Origin: Streptomyces sp. NBC_01428
GTDB taxonomy: Bacteria > Actinomycetota > Actinomycetes > Streptomycetales > Streptomycetaceae
NCBI RefSeq assembly: GCF_036231965.1
Contig: NZ_CP109499.1
Coordinates: 4,650,001 to 4,714,000 of the forward strand
Reading direction: 5' to 3'
DNA length: 64,000 bases
In this document: in pieces, positions 17,082 through 26,135 of the stretch
Numbering within the stretch: position 1 is the stretch's first letter
Layout: each line of letters opens with the position of its first letter
Translations under genes and position numbers: made by a program
The notes under the pieces: model-generated
What the model was told of the DNA's origin: nothing
Databases searched by the model: none
Seen by the model: only the letters and a program-made list of their open reading frames with translations

Positions 17082-18550
17082 ACAAGCCCCTGCGCCGAAT
17101 CGCGATCTTCTGCGGGCTGCTCGTCCTCGCCCTGCTCCTCCGCGACAACTGGCTCCAGTACGTCCAGGCGGACGAGCTGCGCACGGACACGGCCAACCGC
17201 CGCGTGAACATCGAGCGGTACGCCACTCCGCGCGGCGACATCATCGTGGACGGCAACCCGATCACCGGGTCCGTGAAGTCCAAGACGGGCGACTACGAGT
17301 ACAAGCGCACGTACAAGGACGGCGCGATGTGGGCGCCCGTCACGGGCTACGCCTCGCAGGCCTTCGGCGCCAACCAGCTCGAGAAGATCGACGACGGCAT
17401 CCTCACCGGCAACGACGACCGGCTGTTCTTCCGGAACACGCTCGACATGATCACCGGCAAGAAGAAGCAGGGCGGCAACGTCGTCACGACCCTGAACGGC
17501 GCCGCGCAGAAGGCGGCCTTCCAGGGACTCGGAGCGAAGAAGGGCGCCGTCGCCGCGATCGATCCCAAGACGGGCGCGATCCTGGCGCTTGCCTCGACGC
17601 CGTCGTACGACCCGTCGACCTTCGCGGGCAACTCCACGACCACGGACTCCAAGGCGTGGGAGAGCCTGCAGAAGAAGAAGAATCCCGACGACCCGATGCT
17701 CAACCGGGCGCTGCGGGAGACCTACCCGCCGGGCTCGACCTTCAAGGTCGTCACCGCCGCCGCCGCGCTGGAGAACGGTCTCGTCCCTGACGCGGACACC
17801 AAGACGGACTCCCCGGACCCGTGGACCATGCCGGGCACCACGACCAAGCTGCCCAACGAGGGCAACCTGCCCTGCAAGAACGCCGACCTGCGCACCGCGC
17901 TCCGGGTGTCCTGCAACACGGTCTTCGGCAAGGTCGGCTCGGACCTCGGCAACGACAAGATGCTGGAGGAGGCCAAGAAGTTCGGCTTCGGCTCCGAGCA
18001 GTTCACGCCGATCCGTTCCAGCGCCTCGGTCTTCTCGGACGACATGAACCAGTCGCAGACCGCGCTGTCCTCGATCGGCCAGTACAACACCGCCGCCACC
18101 CCGCTCCAGATGGCGATGGTGGCCTCCGCGGTCGCCAACGACGGCGCCCTGATGAAGCCGTACATGGTGAGCGAGCTGAGCACCCACAACCTCGACGTCA
18201 TCGAGCACACGGACCCCGAGAAGTTGAGCCAGCCGCTCAGCGAGAAGAACGCCCAGGTCCTCCAGTCGATGATGGAGACGGTGGTCAAGAGCGGTACCGG
18301 CACCAGCGCCGCGATCCCGGGCTACACCGTCGGCGGCAAGACGGGCACCGCCCAGCACGGCATCGACAACAGCGAGAAGCCGTACGCCTGGTTCATCTCC
18401 TACGCGAAGCTCTCCGACGGCAGCTCGCCGGTGGCCGTGGCCGTGGTCGTCGAGGACGGCAGCGCCAACCGTGACGACATCTCCGGTGGCGGCCTCGCCG
18501 CTCCTATCGCAAGGGACGTGATGAAGGCAGTCATCGACAGCAAGAAGTGA
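17078..18550 (+). CDS. pbpA: class B penicillin-binding protein (transpeptidase)
   Basis: 490 residues with an N-terminal signal anchor (IAIFCGLLVLALLL at about 9-21), a short dimerisation region and the transpeptidase domain. Active-site motifs are complete: STFK at 220-223 (acyl Ser220), SCN at 278-280 and KTG at 421-423. It cross-links peptidoglycan outside the membrane. The GTG start overlaps the SEDS stop by four bases, so the pair is translationally coupled. The mycobacterial counterpart is PbpA, in the same fhaB-pstP-rodA-pbpA-pknA-pknB locus. Confidence 0.93.
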   Translation: MNKPLRRIAIFCGLLVLALLLRDNWLQYVQADELRTDTANRRVNIERYATPRGDIIVDGNPITGSVKSKTGDYEYKRTYKDGAMWAPVTGYASQAFGANQLEKIDDGILTGNDDRLFFRNTLDMITGKKKQGGNVVTTLNGAAQKAAFQGLGAKKGAVAAIDPKTGAILALASTPSYDPSTFAGNSTTTDSKAWESLQKKKNPDDPMLNRALRETYPPGSTFKVVTAAAALENGLVPDADTKTDSPDPWTMPGTTTKLPNEGNLPCKNADLRTALRVSCNTVFGKVGSDLGNDKMLEEAKKFGFGSEQFTPIRSSASVFSDDMNQSQTALSSIGQYNTAATPLQMAMVASAVANDGALMKPYMVSELSTHNLDVIEHTDPEKLSQPLSEKNAQVLQSMMETVVKSGTGTSAAIPGYTVGGKTGTAQHGIDNSEKPYAWFISYAKLSDGSSPVAVAVVVEDGSANRDDISGGGLAAPIARDVMKAVIDSKK

Positions 18551-18720
18551 CCCCGATCACGTCCCCTTCACATCGGTGCACGTTGCGATACCGGTCCTGT
18601 CACGGGTGACGGTCTTGGCCAGGTCACACAACGCGATCCGGGTACGGTATGCCCGGACAGCACACCGCCGGACCACACAAGGGTGCGGTCGGGACCGACG
18701 GAGAGGGCTGGTAGGTAGCT

Positions 18721-20724
18721 ATGGAAGAGCCGCGTCGCCTCGGCGGCCGGTACGAGCTGAGCCACGTGCTCGGCCGTGGTGGCATGGCGGAGGTCTACCT
18801 CGCGCATGACACCCGGCTCGGGCGCACGGTGGCGGTGAAGACGCTGCGAGCCGACCTCGCACGTGACCCGTCGTTCCAGGCTCGGTTCCGCCGGGAGGCC
18901 CAGTCGGCCGCCTCGCTCAACCATCCCGCGATCGTCGCCGTGTACGACACGGGTGAGGACTACATCGACAACACCTCCATCCCGTACATCGTGATGGAGT
19001 ACGTCGACGGGTCCACGCTGCGAGAGCTGCTGCACTCCGGCCGCAGGCTGCTACCCGAGCGGTCGATGGAGATGACCATCGGCATCCTCCAGGCGCTGGA
19101 GTACTCGCACCGCGCGGGCATCGTCCACCGTGACATCAAGCCGGCGAACGTCATGCTGACGCGCAACGGCCAGGTCAAGGTGATGGACTTCGGCATCGCC
19201 CGCGCCATGGGCGACTCCGGCATGACGATGACGCAGACCGCCGCGGTGATCGGCACCGCCCAGTACCTCTCCCCGGAGCAAGCGAAGGGCGAGCAGGTCG
19301 ACGCCCGCTCGGACCTCTACTCCACGGGCTGCCTGCTGTACGAGCTGCTGACCGTGCGGCCGCCCTTCGTGGGCGACTCCCCGGTCGCCGTCGCGTACCA
19401 GCACGTCCGCGAGGAGCCGCAGGCCCCGTCGGTCTTCGACCCCGAGATCACGCCCGAGATGGACGCGATCGTGCTGAAGGCCCTCGTCAAGGACCCCGAC
19501 TACCGGTACCAGTCCGCCGACGAGATGCGCGCCGACATCGAGGCGGCCCTCGACGGCCAGCCCGTCGCGGCCTCCGCCGCGATGGGTTCCGTCGGCTACG
19601 GCGGGTACGGCGACGACCAGGCGACCACGGCCCTGCGCTCCTCGGACGCGCAGGCGACGTCGATGCTGCCGCCGATGAACCCGGACGACGGCGGCTACGG
19701 CTACGACGACCGCCCGGACCGACGCCGGCAGAAGAAGAGCGGCAACAACAACACCTCGACGATCCTTCTGGTCGTCGCGGGTGTCCTGGTGCTCATCGGC
19801 GCCATCCTGATCGGCAAGTACCTGGTCGGCGGCAACGGAGCCGGCAGTGACGAGTCGTTCGAGGTGCCCAACTTCGTCAGCCAGAAGTACGCGGTCGCCC
19901 AGAAGATGGCGGACAACCGCGATCTGACGCTCTCCCCCACACGGAAGCCGTGCGAGAAGGAGCCGAAGGGCAACGTCTGCTCCCAGGACCCGGCCTTGGG
20001 CGCGACGGTGAAGAAGGGCGACACGATCGACGTCGTCGTCTCGACCGGAGCGCCGAAGGTGGCGGTTCCGAGCGTCACGGGCGAGAAGCTGGACAAGGCC
20101 AAGGAAATCCTCCAGGCCGACAAGTACGAGTTCGAGGTCGAGACGAAGTACAAGGAGTCCACGGAGGACCCCAACACCGTCTTGGATCAGGACCCCGCCC
20201 TCGGCGAAGAGGTGCAGAAGGGCTCGACGATCACGCTGACCGTCGCCCGGGAGAAGAAGCAGTCGACCGTTCCCGACGTCTCCGGCAAGAACTGCGACCA
20301 GGCCAAGGCGCAGATGACGCAGAACAACCTCGTGGGCGAGTGCCAGGACGTCGAGACCGACGACCAGAACCTGGTCGGAAAGGTCATCGCCACCTCACCC
20401 CCTGCCGGCAACAAGGCAGACCCAGGCTCGAAGGTGACGATCCAGATCGGCAAGGCCAAGCAGAAGTCCACCGTTCCGAGTGTCGTCGGCAAGAAGGTGA
20501 ACGAGGCCAAGCAGATCCTGCAGCAGGCCGGCTTCAACAACATCCAGTTCGCCCCGGGCAGTGACGGAAGCGACGGCGCCACCGTGATCCAGCAGGACCC
20601 CGGCGGCAACAGCCCGGTCGACAGCCCCGACAACACGACGGTCACCCTTACGACCGTCAACATCGGGGGCAACAACAACGGCGGTAACAACAACGGCGGT
20701 GGCGGGTTCATCGGCGGCAACTAG
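18721..20724 (+). CDS. pknB: PASTA-domain Ser/Thr protein kinase (PknB type)
   Basis: 667 residues. The kinase domain (about 10-272) has GRGGMAEV, Lys40 in VAVK, HRDIKPAN with Asp138, DFG at 156-158, and threonines 169, 171 and 173 in the activation loop before GTAQYLSPEQ. A charged juxtamembrane linker and one helix (about 343-366) lead to four extracytoplasmic PASTA repeats, each starting like VPNF, VPSV, VPDV or VPSV, and an Asn/Gly-rich tail. PASTA domains sense muropeptides or lipid II. A 170-bp gap separates it from pbpA, so it may have its own promoter. It ends at a strong bidirectional hairpin facing the sortases. Confidence 0.95.
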   Translation: MEEPRRLGGRYELSHVLGRGGMAEVYLAHDTRLGRTVAVKTLRADLARDPSFQARFRREAQSAASLNHPAIVAVYDTGEDYIDNTSIPYIVMEYVDGSTLRELLHSGRRLLPERSMEMTIGILQALEYSHRAGIVHRDIKPANVMLTRNGQVKVMDFGIARAMGDSGMTMTQTAAVIGTAQYLSPEQAKGEQVDARSDLYSTGCLLYELLTVRPPFVGDSPVAVAYQHVREEPQAPSVFDPEITPEMDAIVLKALVKDPDYRYQSADEMRADIEAALDGQPVAASAAMGSVGYGGYGDDQATTALRSSDAQATSMLPPMNPDDGGYGYDDRPDRRRQKKSGNNNTSTILLVVAGVLVLIGAILIGKYLVGGNGAGSDESFEVPNFVSQKYAVAQKMADNRDLTLSPTRKPCEKEPKGNVCSQDPALGATVKKGDTIDVVVSTGAPKVAVPSVTGEKLDKAKEILQADKYEFEVETKYKESTEDPNTVLDQDPALGEEVQKGSTITLTVAREKKQSTVPDVSGKNCDQAKAQMTQNNLVGECQDVETDDQNLVGKVIATSPPAGNKADPGSKVTIQIGKAKQKSTVPSVVGKKVNEAKQILQQAGFNNIQFAPGSDGSDGATVIQQDPGGNSPVDSPDNTTVTLTTVNIGGNNNGGNNNGGGGFIGGN

Positions 20725-20748
20725 CCGCTGAGCAGGCAAGGCCATCAC

Positions 20749-20786
20749 ATAGGGGCCCGGTACTCCTCGGAGTACCGGGCCCCTAT
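20749..20786. terminator. bidirectional terminator between pknB and sortase genes
   Basis: A perfect 18-bp inverted repeat, ATAGGGGCCCGGTACTCC with its complement and a 2-base centre, 25 bases after the pknB stop and 85 bases before the end of the convergent sortase gene. Confidence 0.9.
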
Positions 20787-20870
20787 GTCATGTTCCGTAT
20801 GTCCGCGCTCGTACTTTTGGCCGTGCTCGTACCCGGGCCCGTAGCCGTAGCTGTCGCTGTGACCGTGAAG

Positions 20871-21638
20871 TCAGCGGAGCTCCTTCGGCGGCGTCCGGGC
20901 GTTGTCGACCTTGTCGACGCGCTCCAGTTCGCCCCAGACCACGTAGCGGTACCGGGAGGTGTACACCGGCGTGCACGTGGTCAGCGTGATGTAGTGCCCC
21001 GGCTTCGTCTTCCCCGACTGCTTGGGCACCGCCTGGAGAACCTTGACGTTGTACTTCGAGGTCTCCGGGAGGATGCCGAAGACCTTGTACACGTACCACT
21101 TGTCCTTGGTCTCGAAGACGACCGCGTCGCCCTTCCTGACCTTGTCGATGTTGTGGAACTTCGCGCCGTGGCCGTCCCGGTGCGCGGCGAGCGTGAAGTT
21201 GCCGTCCTTGCCGGTCGTCGGGAGGGACGACTTGACGGGGTTCGTGTAGTAGCCGGCGACACCGTCGTTGAGGATGTTCGTCGACGTGCCCTTCTCGACG
21301 AGGACCTCGCCGTTCTTCATCGACGGGACGTGCAGGAAGCCGATGCCCGCCTTGGTGTCCAGGGCGCCGGGGCCGCCGGGTCCTCTGCCCTGCGCCCAGT
21401 CGTCGCGCACCTTGTCGCCCTGCTGGTGGGCCGCCCGGTCCGCGACGACGTTCGTCCACCACAGCGAGTAGACGACGAACAGTCCGAGCACCAGGCCCGT
21501 GGTGATCAGCAGTTCACCGAAGACGCTGACGATCATCGCGAACCATCCGATGCGCCGACGCTCCATGGTCGCTTCAGCGTCCGGTGGGGATCCGGCCTCC
21601 GCCGCGGCGCGCTCGTCGTGGTCGGTGCTCGCTGCCAC
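20871..21638 (-). CDS. class E sortase (SrtE-like), first of three
   Basis: 255 residues with an N-terminal cytoplasmic part, a membrane helix at about 33-58 and an extracellular sortase beta-barrel. The catalytic residues are present: His153 in LAAHRDGHG, Cys222 in TLTTCTP and Arg231 in YRYVVWG. Class E sortases of high-GC actinobacteria join secreted proteins with an LAXTG signal to the peptidoglycan; in Streptomyces they attach long chaplins and affect aerial growth. The GTG at 21638 is used. It lies 141 bp downstream of the second sortase, probably in the same minus-strand transcript. Confidence 0.92.
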   Translation of the reverse strand: MAASTDHDERAAAEAGSPPDAEATMERRRIGWFAMIVSVFGELLITTGLVLGLFVVYSLWWTNVVADRAAHQQGDKVRDDWAQGRGPGGPGALDTKAGIGFLHVPSMKNGEVLVEKGTSTNILNDGVAGYYTNPVKSSLPTTGKDGNFTLAAHRDGHGAKFHNIDKVRKGDAVVFETKDKWYVYKVFGILPETSKYNVKVLQAVPKQSGKTKPGHYITLTTCTPVYTSRYRYVVWGELERVDKVDNARTPPKELR

Positions 21639-21779
21639 TGTTCATCCGCCCCGTCTGGTTCTGTCCCGCTGGTTGTCTCGCGTACGTGTGCCGCGTGCAC
21701 GCCCGCGCCCGCGTCCTGTGCGCTCGTTAGGTGCGTTCATGCGTTTCGTACGTCCCCGCCCGCTGCCCGGCCGGCGCCG

Positions 21780-23069
21780 TCAGCCGACCAGCGCGTCCGG
21801 TTTTCCCTTGCTGCGTGGCCGGTCCTCGACCATCTTGCCCCAGACGATCATCCGGTACTTACTGGTGAACTCCGGTGTGCAGGTGGTCAGTGTGATGTAG
21901 CGGCCCGGTGCCGTGAACCCGGACCCCTTGGGGACCGGGTCAAGCACGCTGGTGTTGCTCGGACTCGTGACCGGAAGGATCGACGACATCTTGTAGACGT
22001 AGTAGTCGTCCTGCGTCTCGACCACGATCTCGTCGCCCGGCTGGAGCCGGTTGATGTAGCGGAACGGCTCCCCGTGGGTGTTGCGGTGCCCGGCGAGCGC
22101 GAAGTTGCCCGTCTTGGCGTCCGGCATCGCCGTCTTGAGATCGCCCTCGCCGTAGTGGCCGACCATGCCCCGGTCGAGCACCTGCGTCTTGCTGATGCCC
22201 TCGGCGATCGGCGCGACGACGTCCAGCTTCGGGATGTGCAGGATGGCGAACCCCTGCCCGGGCGAGAACGTCCCGGGGTTCCGCTTGCCGTCCGCCCAGT
22301 CCTGCTGGAGGTGATGAGCGGCGCTGCCCGCCTGTTGGTGCGCCCGCACGTTCGACCACCACAGCTGGTACGTCACGAACAGCAGCATGAGAACACCGGT
22401 GGTGATGAACACCTCGCCGATCATCCGGCTCACGAGGACGCCCGCGCTGGGCTTGCGCGCCCGGGCGGCCCGTCGGGCCTCCATCCGGCTCCGAGGGGCC
22501 TCAGCGGCCCCCTGAGCGGACTCCTGGGGCTCCTGTGGCTCCTGGGCGCCACCGTGCCGTCCACGGCGCCTGGCCGCCTTACGACGGGCCGCGCGGCCGC
22601 CGGGTGCGGGGGTGCCTGCGGTCCCGGCCGCCCTTCCCTCGCCGGTGCCCGGCAGATCGGCCAGCCGCAACGCGACGGTCTCGTCGTCCAGGGGCAGCGC
22701 GGCGACCGCTTCCTCGTACGACGACGGAGGACGGGGGGCCGACGAGGCGCTCCGAGCGTTTTGCGGTGCCGGAGGCTGACCCGAGGACCACTGGAGTGCT
22801 GGGCCGTCCAGGCCGTACCCGGATGCTTGAGCCTGGCCCTGCGGCCGGGCGTGGCCCCGTCCTTGAGCCTGGCCGTGTCCTTGAGCCCGGCCTTGCGCCT
22901 GGCCCGGCAACGGATCCGTCAGCGGGTCGGCGAAGCCTGCGACCGTCGTCTCGAAGCCGCCCGCGCCGCCGAAGGCCCGGGTGTCCGCACCCTCGAACGC
23001 GTCGGCGCCCCCGTACGCGGCCTCGCCGCCGTAGGAGGAACTGTCGCGCTCGGGGCGCAGCGCGGTCAC
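21780..23069 (-). CDS. class E sortase with long disordered N-terminus, second of three
   Basis: 429 residues, about 170 more than the first copy. The extra N-terminal part (1-200) has low complexity, including GQA/GQG-type repeats and Ala/Pro/Arg stretches. A membrane helix at about 215-240 precedes the sortase domain with LAGHRNTHG (His), TLTTCTPEF (Cys) and YRMIVWG (Arg), all intact. The GTG start overlaps the stop of the upstream amidotransferase by four bases (GTGA), so the two are coupled. The long cytoplasmic tail could serve regulation or localisation, which is inference. Confidence 0.9.
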   Translation of the reverse strand: MTALRPERDSSSYGGEAAYGGADAFEGADTRAFGGAGGFETTVAGFADPLTDPLPGQAQGRAQGHGQAQGRGHARPQGQAQASGYGLDGPALQWSSGQPPAPQNARSASSAPRPPSSYEEAVAALPLDDETVALRLADLPGTGEGRAAGTAGTPAPGGRAARRKAARRRGRHGGAQEPQEPQESAQGAAEAPRSRMEARRAARARKPSAGVLVSRMIGEVFITTGVLMLLFVTYQLWWSNVRAHQQAGSAAHHLQQDWADGKRNPGTFSPGQGFAILHIPKLDVVAPIAEGISKTQVLDRGMVGHYGEGDLKTAMPDAKTGNFALAGHRNTHGEPFRYINRLQPGDEIVVETQDDYYVYKMSSILPVTSPSNTSVLDPVPKGSGFTAPGRYITLTTCTPEFTSKYRMIVWGKMVEDRPRSKGKPDALVG

Positions 23070-23704
23070 GCCGTGGCCCTGCCCACCACCGGGGCGAGCC
23101 CCGCCGACCTCGCCACGGCGACCTTGTCACCGCACTCGTTCAGCCAGTTGGCGAGCATCCGGTGGCCGTGCTCGGTGAGTACCGACTCGGGGTGGAACTG
23201 CACGCCCTCGACGGGAAGTTCACGGTGTCTGAGCCCCATCACGATGCCGTCGTGCGTACGGGCCGTGACCTCGAGTTCGGCCGGGACCGTCTCCGGCTCC
23301 GCCGCCAGCGAGTGGTAGCGGGTGGCCGTGAACGGCGACGGCAGTCCGGCGAAGACGCCCTTGCCGTGGTGCTCGACGAGCGAGGTCTTGCCGTGCAGCA
23401 GCTCGGGCGCACGGTCGACGACCCCGCCGTACGCCACCTGCATCGACTGCATCCCGAGGCAGACGCCGAAGACGGGGACCCCGGTGGCGGCGCAGTGCCG
23501 GACCATGTCGATGCAGACGCCGGCCTGCTCGGGAGCACCTGGCCCCGGGGACAGGAGAACGCCGTCGAAGCCGTCCTGTGCGTGCGCGGTCGACACCTCG
23601 TCGTTGCGCAGCACCTCGCACTCGGCGCCCAACTGGTACAGGTACTGGACCAGGTTGAAGACGAAGCTGTCGTAGTTGTCCACGACGAGGATGCGCGTGC
23701 TCAC
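23066..23704 (-). CDS. pabA: class I glutamine amidotransferase, PabA/TrpG type
   Basis: 212 residues covering a complete GATase1 domain: LVVDNYDSFVFNLVQYL at the start, LSPGPGAPEQAG, the nucleophile in FGVCLGMQ, and GVQFHPESVLTEHG with the His-Glu of the triad. These enzymes release ammonia from glutamine for a chorismate-using partner (PabB in folate synthesis or TrpE). No such partner is near. Instead it is locked by GTGA overlaps between a small membrane protein gene and a sortase gene, an arrangement I recall as conserved in Streptomyces. Its real partner is thus uncertain. Confidence 0.88.
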   Translation of the reverse strand: MSTRILVVDNYDSFVFNLVQYLYQLGAECEVLRNDEVSTAHAQDGFDGVLLSPGPGAPEQAGVCIDMVRHCAATGVPVFGVCLGMQSMQVAYGGVVDRAPELLHGKTSLVEHHGKGVFAGLPSPFTATRYHSLAAEPETVPAELEVTARTHDGIVMGLRHRELPVEGVQFHPESVLTEHGHRMLANWLNECGDKVAVARSAGLAPVVGRATA

Positions 23705-23862
23705 TGGTTGTCCACCGTCACATCATTGAAGGGCAGCAGCGGTTCGGCCCAGGGGAAGACGTACTGGAACAGCACGTAGACCACTGCCAGGACGAGCACG
23801 AGGGAGACCAGGGCCTTCACCCACACGGTCCCCGGCAGATGCCGCCAGATCCAGCCGTACAT
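23701..23862 (-). CDS. small single-pass membrane protein
   Basis: 53 residues from ATG at 23862 (MYGWIWRHLPGTVWVKALV...), with one membrane helix at about 14-36 and an acidic C-terminus ending PFNDVTVDNQ. AAGGGA lies about six bases before the ATG; a TTG nine codons upstream is open but less likely. The stop overlaps the GTG of the amidotransferase gene by four bases. The function is unknown. Position within the sortase run suggests a membrane or wall role, but that is inference only. Confidence 0.75.
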   Translation of the reverse strand: MYGWIWRHLPGTVWVKALVSLVLVLAVVYVLFQYVFPWAEPLLPFNDVTVDNQ

Positions 23863-23893
23863 GCCGTCCCTTCCGTCGCCGTACGTCAACAGA

Positions 23894-24646
23894 CTAACGG
23901 CGCAGAGCCCCCGGTTTCCCTGCCTCCACAGGCTGTGTGGAATCGAGGTGCGCCCAGACGATCAACCGGTGACTGTGACCCCACTCCGGATCGCACGTGG
24001 TCAGCGTGAGATAGCGCCCCGGCCGCGTGTACCCGGATTTACGTGGCACAGGGTCGATCACCTCAATGTCCGACGGCACGGTTTTGTAGGGGCCTTTGTC
24101 GATCCGATACGTGAACCAGGTCGTCCCGTCGGTGAGCACCACCGCGTCTCCGCGCCGCAGCCGCGGAAAGTCCTTGAAGGGATCGCCGTACGTGCGCCGG
24201 TGGCCCGCGACGGAGAAGTTGCCTTCCTGGCCGAGCTGGGCGGTGCCCCGATAGTGGCCGAGCCCCTTCTTCAGGACGTCGGTGGCGGTGCCTTCGAGCA
24301 CGGGCTTGTTCCACGTGAAACCAAGCCGGGGGATGTACATGACCGCGAAGGGCCCGCCGTACTTGTACGGGCCGGGCTCTTTCGGGGTCACGGCCCCGGC
24401 CTGGGCGCCCGAGGAACCGGCGGAGCCGGAGGGGGCCGGGGAGGCCGAGGGATCCCCGGTGGAGGCCGGTTTCGGGGTGACCGCGCCCTTCGACCACTGT
24501 TTCTGCAGGACGTCGATCTGGTGGTCCATCGCGCTGTCGGCCTTCACGCCGGTCCAGAAGAGCACGTAGACCACGAAGAGCACGATCACACTGCCCACGG
24601 TGATGCACAGCTCACTGATGGTCCTGACGACCACTCGTACCGACAC
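23894..24646 (-). CDS. class E sortase, third of three
   Basis: 250 residues. A membrane helix lies at about 12-34 close to the N-terminus, then a Ser/Pro/Ala-rich linker (about 57-90) and the sortase barrel with VAGHRRTYG (His), TLTTCDPEWG (Cys) and HRLIVWA (Arg). TLTTCDP differs from the TLTTCTP of the other two, so substrate choice may differ. The start is GTG at 24646 with a GGGGGA site. The gene contains a one-mismatch parS sequence. It precedes the small membrane protein gene by 31 bp on the same strand. Confidence 0.9.
   Translation of the reverse strand: MSVRVVVRTISELCITVGSVIVLFVVYVLFWTGVKADSAMDHQIDVLQKQWSKGAVTPKPASTGDPSASPAPSGSAGSSGAQAGAVTPKEPGPYKYGGPFAVMYIPRLGFTWNKPVLEGTATDVLKKGLGHYRGTAQLGQEGNFSVAGHRRTYGDPFKDFPRLRRGDAVVLTDGTTWFTYRIDKGPYKTVPSDIEVIDPVPRKSGYTRPGRYLTLTTCDPEWGHSHRLIVWAHLDSTQPVEAGKPGALRR
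24308..24321. promoter_or_regulatory. one-mismatch parS-like site inside sortase gene
   Basis: GTTCCACGTGAAAC differs from parS (GTTTCACGTGAAAC) at one base. On the minus strand it reads GTTTCACGTGGAAC, identical to the variant at 28959. It lies about 22 kb from oriC. Confidence 0.5.
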
Positions 24647-24708
24647 AAGGTCCCCCTGGCGGCAGCTCGCTCAACAGGCTTCGCCCACTGCTCCGCGACG
24701 GCGTGCGG

Positions 24709-25488
24709 TTACTCCACGGGCTTCGCGTAGTGGAGATCCACTGTGCCCGAGTAGCCGGGAAGAGTCACCGTCCCGTCCTCCGCGACTTTCCAGCCGAGCC
24801 CGTAGACGTTGACGTAGACCATGTAGTTCTGGATCGCCGGGGAAGCGGCGAGCGCGTCCTGCAGCTTCTTCGGATCACCGATCGCGGTGATCTTGTACGG
24901 CGGCGAGTAGACGCGGCCCTGGAGGATCAGGGTGTTGCCCACGCAGCGCACGGCGCTCGTGGAGATCAGCCGCTGGTCCATGACCTTGATGCCCTCGGCG
25001 CCGCCCTGCCACAGGGCGTTCACCACGGCCTGGAGGTCCTGCTGGTGGATGACCAGGTAGTCCGGCTGCGGCTCGGGATAGCCGGGCAGCTTGGCCGTTG
25101 CGTTCGGCGGAGCGTCGTTGAGCGTGACCGTGACGGCCTTGCCCTTGAGCTTCTTGGTGCCGGCGTGCTGCTCCAGGGCGGCGAGCTTGGCGTCCTCGGC
25201 CTCACTGCTGCCGTCCTCACGGCCGGCGAGGGAATCCACGTCGTCGCGCAGGGTGCCGTTGGACTCGTCCAGGGTCGCGTTCTTGTGACTGCGCTCCTGG
25301 ATCAGGTCGGACAGCTTCAGCAGGGAGGTGTCCGTGCGGATGTTCGTGCCCTTGGCCGTGTCGAAGCTCGTGAAGAAGATGAGCCCGGCCAGGGCGAAGA
25401 CGGCCGCCGTGAGTACGCGTACAGGCCGGAAACGGCGCTTTCCGGCAGGACTGGGACCCGTCCCGGGGGAGTCGGCAGAATTGCTCAA
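24709..25488 (-). CDS. DUF881 family protein, membrane-anchored
   Basis: 259 residues with a membrane helix at about 24-43 (VRVLTAAVFALAGLIFF) and then an extracytoplasmic DUF881 domain: TLRDDVDSL in a predicted coiled coil, VTVTLNDAP, YLVIHQQDLQAVVNALW, IKVMDQRLI and LQGRVYSPPYKITAIGD. Members are common next to crgA or division genes in actinobacteria and Firmicutes; the biochemical role is unknown. The start appears to be TTG at 25488, with AAGGAG upstream at slightly long spacing. It is divergent from crgA with 142 bp between them. Confidence 0.87.
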   Translation of the reverse strand: MSNSADSPGTGPSPAGKRRFRPVRVLTAAVFALAGLIFFTSFDTAKGTNIRTDTSLLKLSDLIQERSHKNATLDESNGTLRDDVDSLAGREDGSSEAEDAKLAALEQHAGTKKLKGKAVTVTLNDAPPNATAKLPGYPEPQPDYLVIHQQDLQAVVNALWQGGAEGIKVMDQRLISTSAVRCVGNTLILQGRVYSPPYKITAIGDPKKLQDALAASPAIQNYMVYVNVYGLGWKVAEDGTVTLPGYSGTVDLHYAKPVE

Positions 25489-25630
25489 CGTACCCTTATC
25501 TCCTTAGGCGCCGCGGAAGCACTACGCTAACGGACGCCCGGGGGAGCACTCAGTGTCCCCTTGTACGCTGCCCCGGAGCCCGCCCCAGTTCCCTGCGCGG
25601 CCACGCAGCGCATCGACAGGAGAGACCCTC

Positions 25631-25885
25631 GTGCCGAAGTCACGTATCCGCAAGAAGGCCGACTACACGCCGCCCCCGGCGAAGCAGGCGTCCACCATCA
25701 AGCTGACCAGCAACACCTGGGTCGCCCCGGTCATGCTGGCCATGTTCCTCATCGGCCTCGCCTGGATCGTCGTCTTCTACGTGACAGACGGATCCCTGCC
25801 GATCGACGCGCTCGACAACTGGAACATCGTGGTCGGTTTCGGCTTCATCGCAGCCGGATTCGGTGTCTCCACGCAGTGGAAGTGA
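25631..25885 (+). CDS. crgA: cell division protein CrgA
   Basis: 84 residues with two membrane helices (about 33-55 and 65-83) after a basic N-terminus, VPKSRIRKKADYTPP. CrgA controls sporulation septation in Streptomyces by restraining FtsZ-ring assembly, and in mycobacteria it bridges FtsZ, FtsI and other divisome parts. GTG at 25631 follows AGGAGAG at seven bases. It is a single-gene unit; the DNA after it carries a cluster of DnaA boxes. Confidence 0.95.
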   Translation: MPKSRIRKKADYTPPPAKQASTIKLTSNTWVAPVMLAMFLIGLAWIVVFYVTDGSLPIDALDNWNIVVGFGFIAAGFGVSTQWK

Positions 25886-25940
25886 CTGCTTCCACGCACA
25901 GGTGAGCAGTCGGGCACCAGCTCTGCCCACGGCTATCCAC

Positions 25941-25999
25941 TGAGTTATCCACAGCAGTTTTCCACAGGTGGAAAAGAAAGACGATCTGTGGATAACTCA
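25941..25999. promoter_or_regulatory. nested palindrome of DnaA boxes (extra-oriC cluster)
   Basis: Outer arms TGAGTTATCCACAG (25941-25954) and CTGTGGATAACTCA (25986-25999) are a perfect 14-bp inverted repeat, each containing TTATCCACA. Between them TTTTCCACAGGTGGAAAA (25958-25975) is a second perfect palindrome giving TTTTCCACA and TTTTCCACC. This makes four 9-mers in both orientations. It could also form a cruciform. DnaA-box clusters outside oriC that titrate DnaA are known in Streptomyces coelicolor; this may be the equivalent of one of them. Confidence 0.75.
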
Positions 26000-26050
26000 T
26001 CAGCGGTTGACGCCGGTGTGACTGACCTACCGGGATCCGGAAACCTGTTC

Positions 26051-26094
26051 GCCCCCTGTCCTACCTGCGGAAACTCAGGTCAGTGACAGGGGGC
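26051..26094. terminator. hairpin between crgA and rhomboid gene
   Basis: GCCCCCTGTC and GACAGGGGGC flank an inner ACCTG/CAGGT stem. It probably ends crgA or the convergent rhomboid transcript. Confidence 0.6.
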
Positions 26095-26135
26095 ACAGTT
26101 GTTCCCGCACAGCGTGCACAAGATCCGCCACGGTC

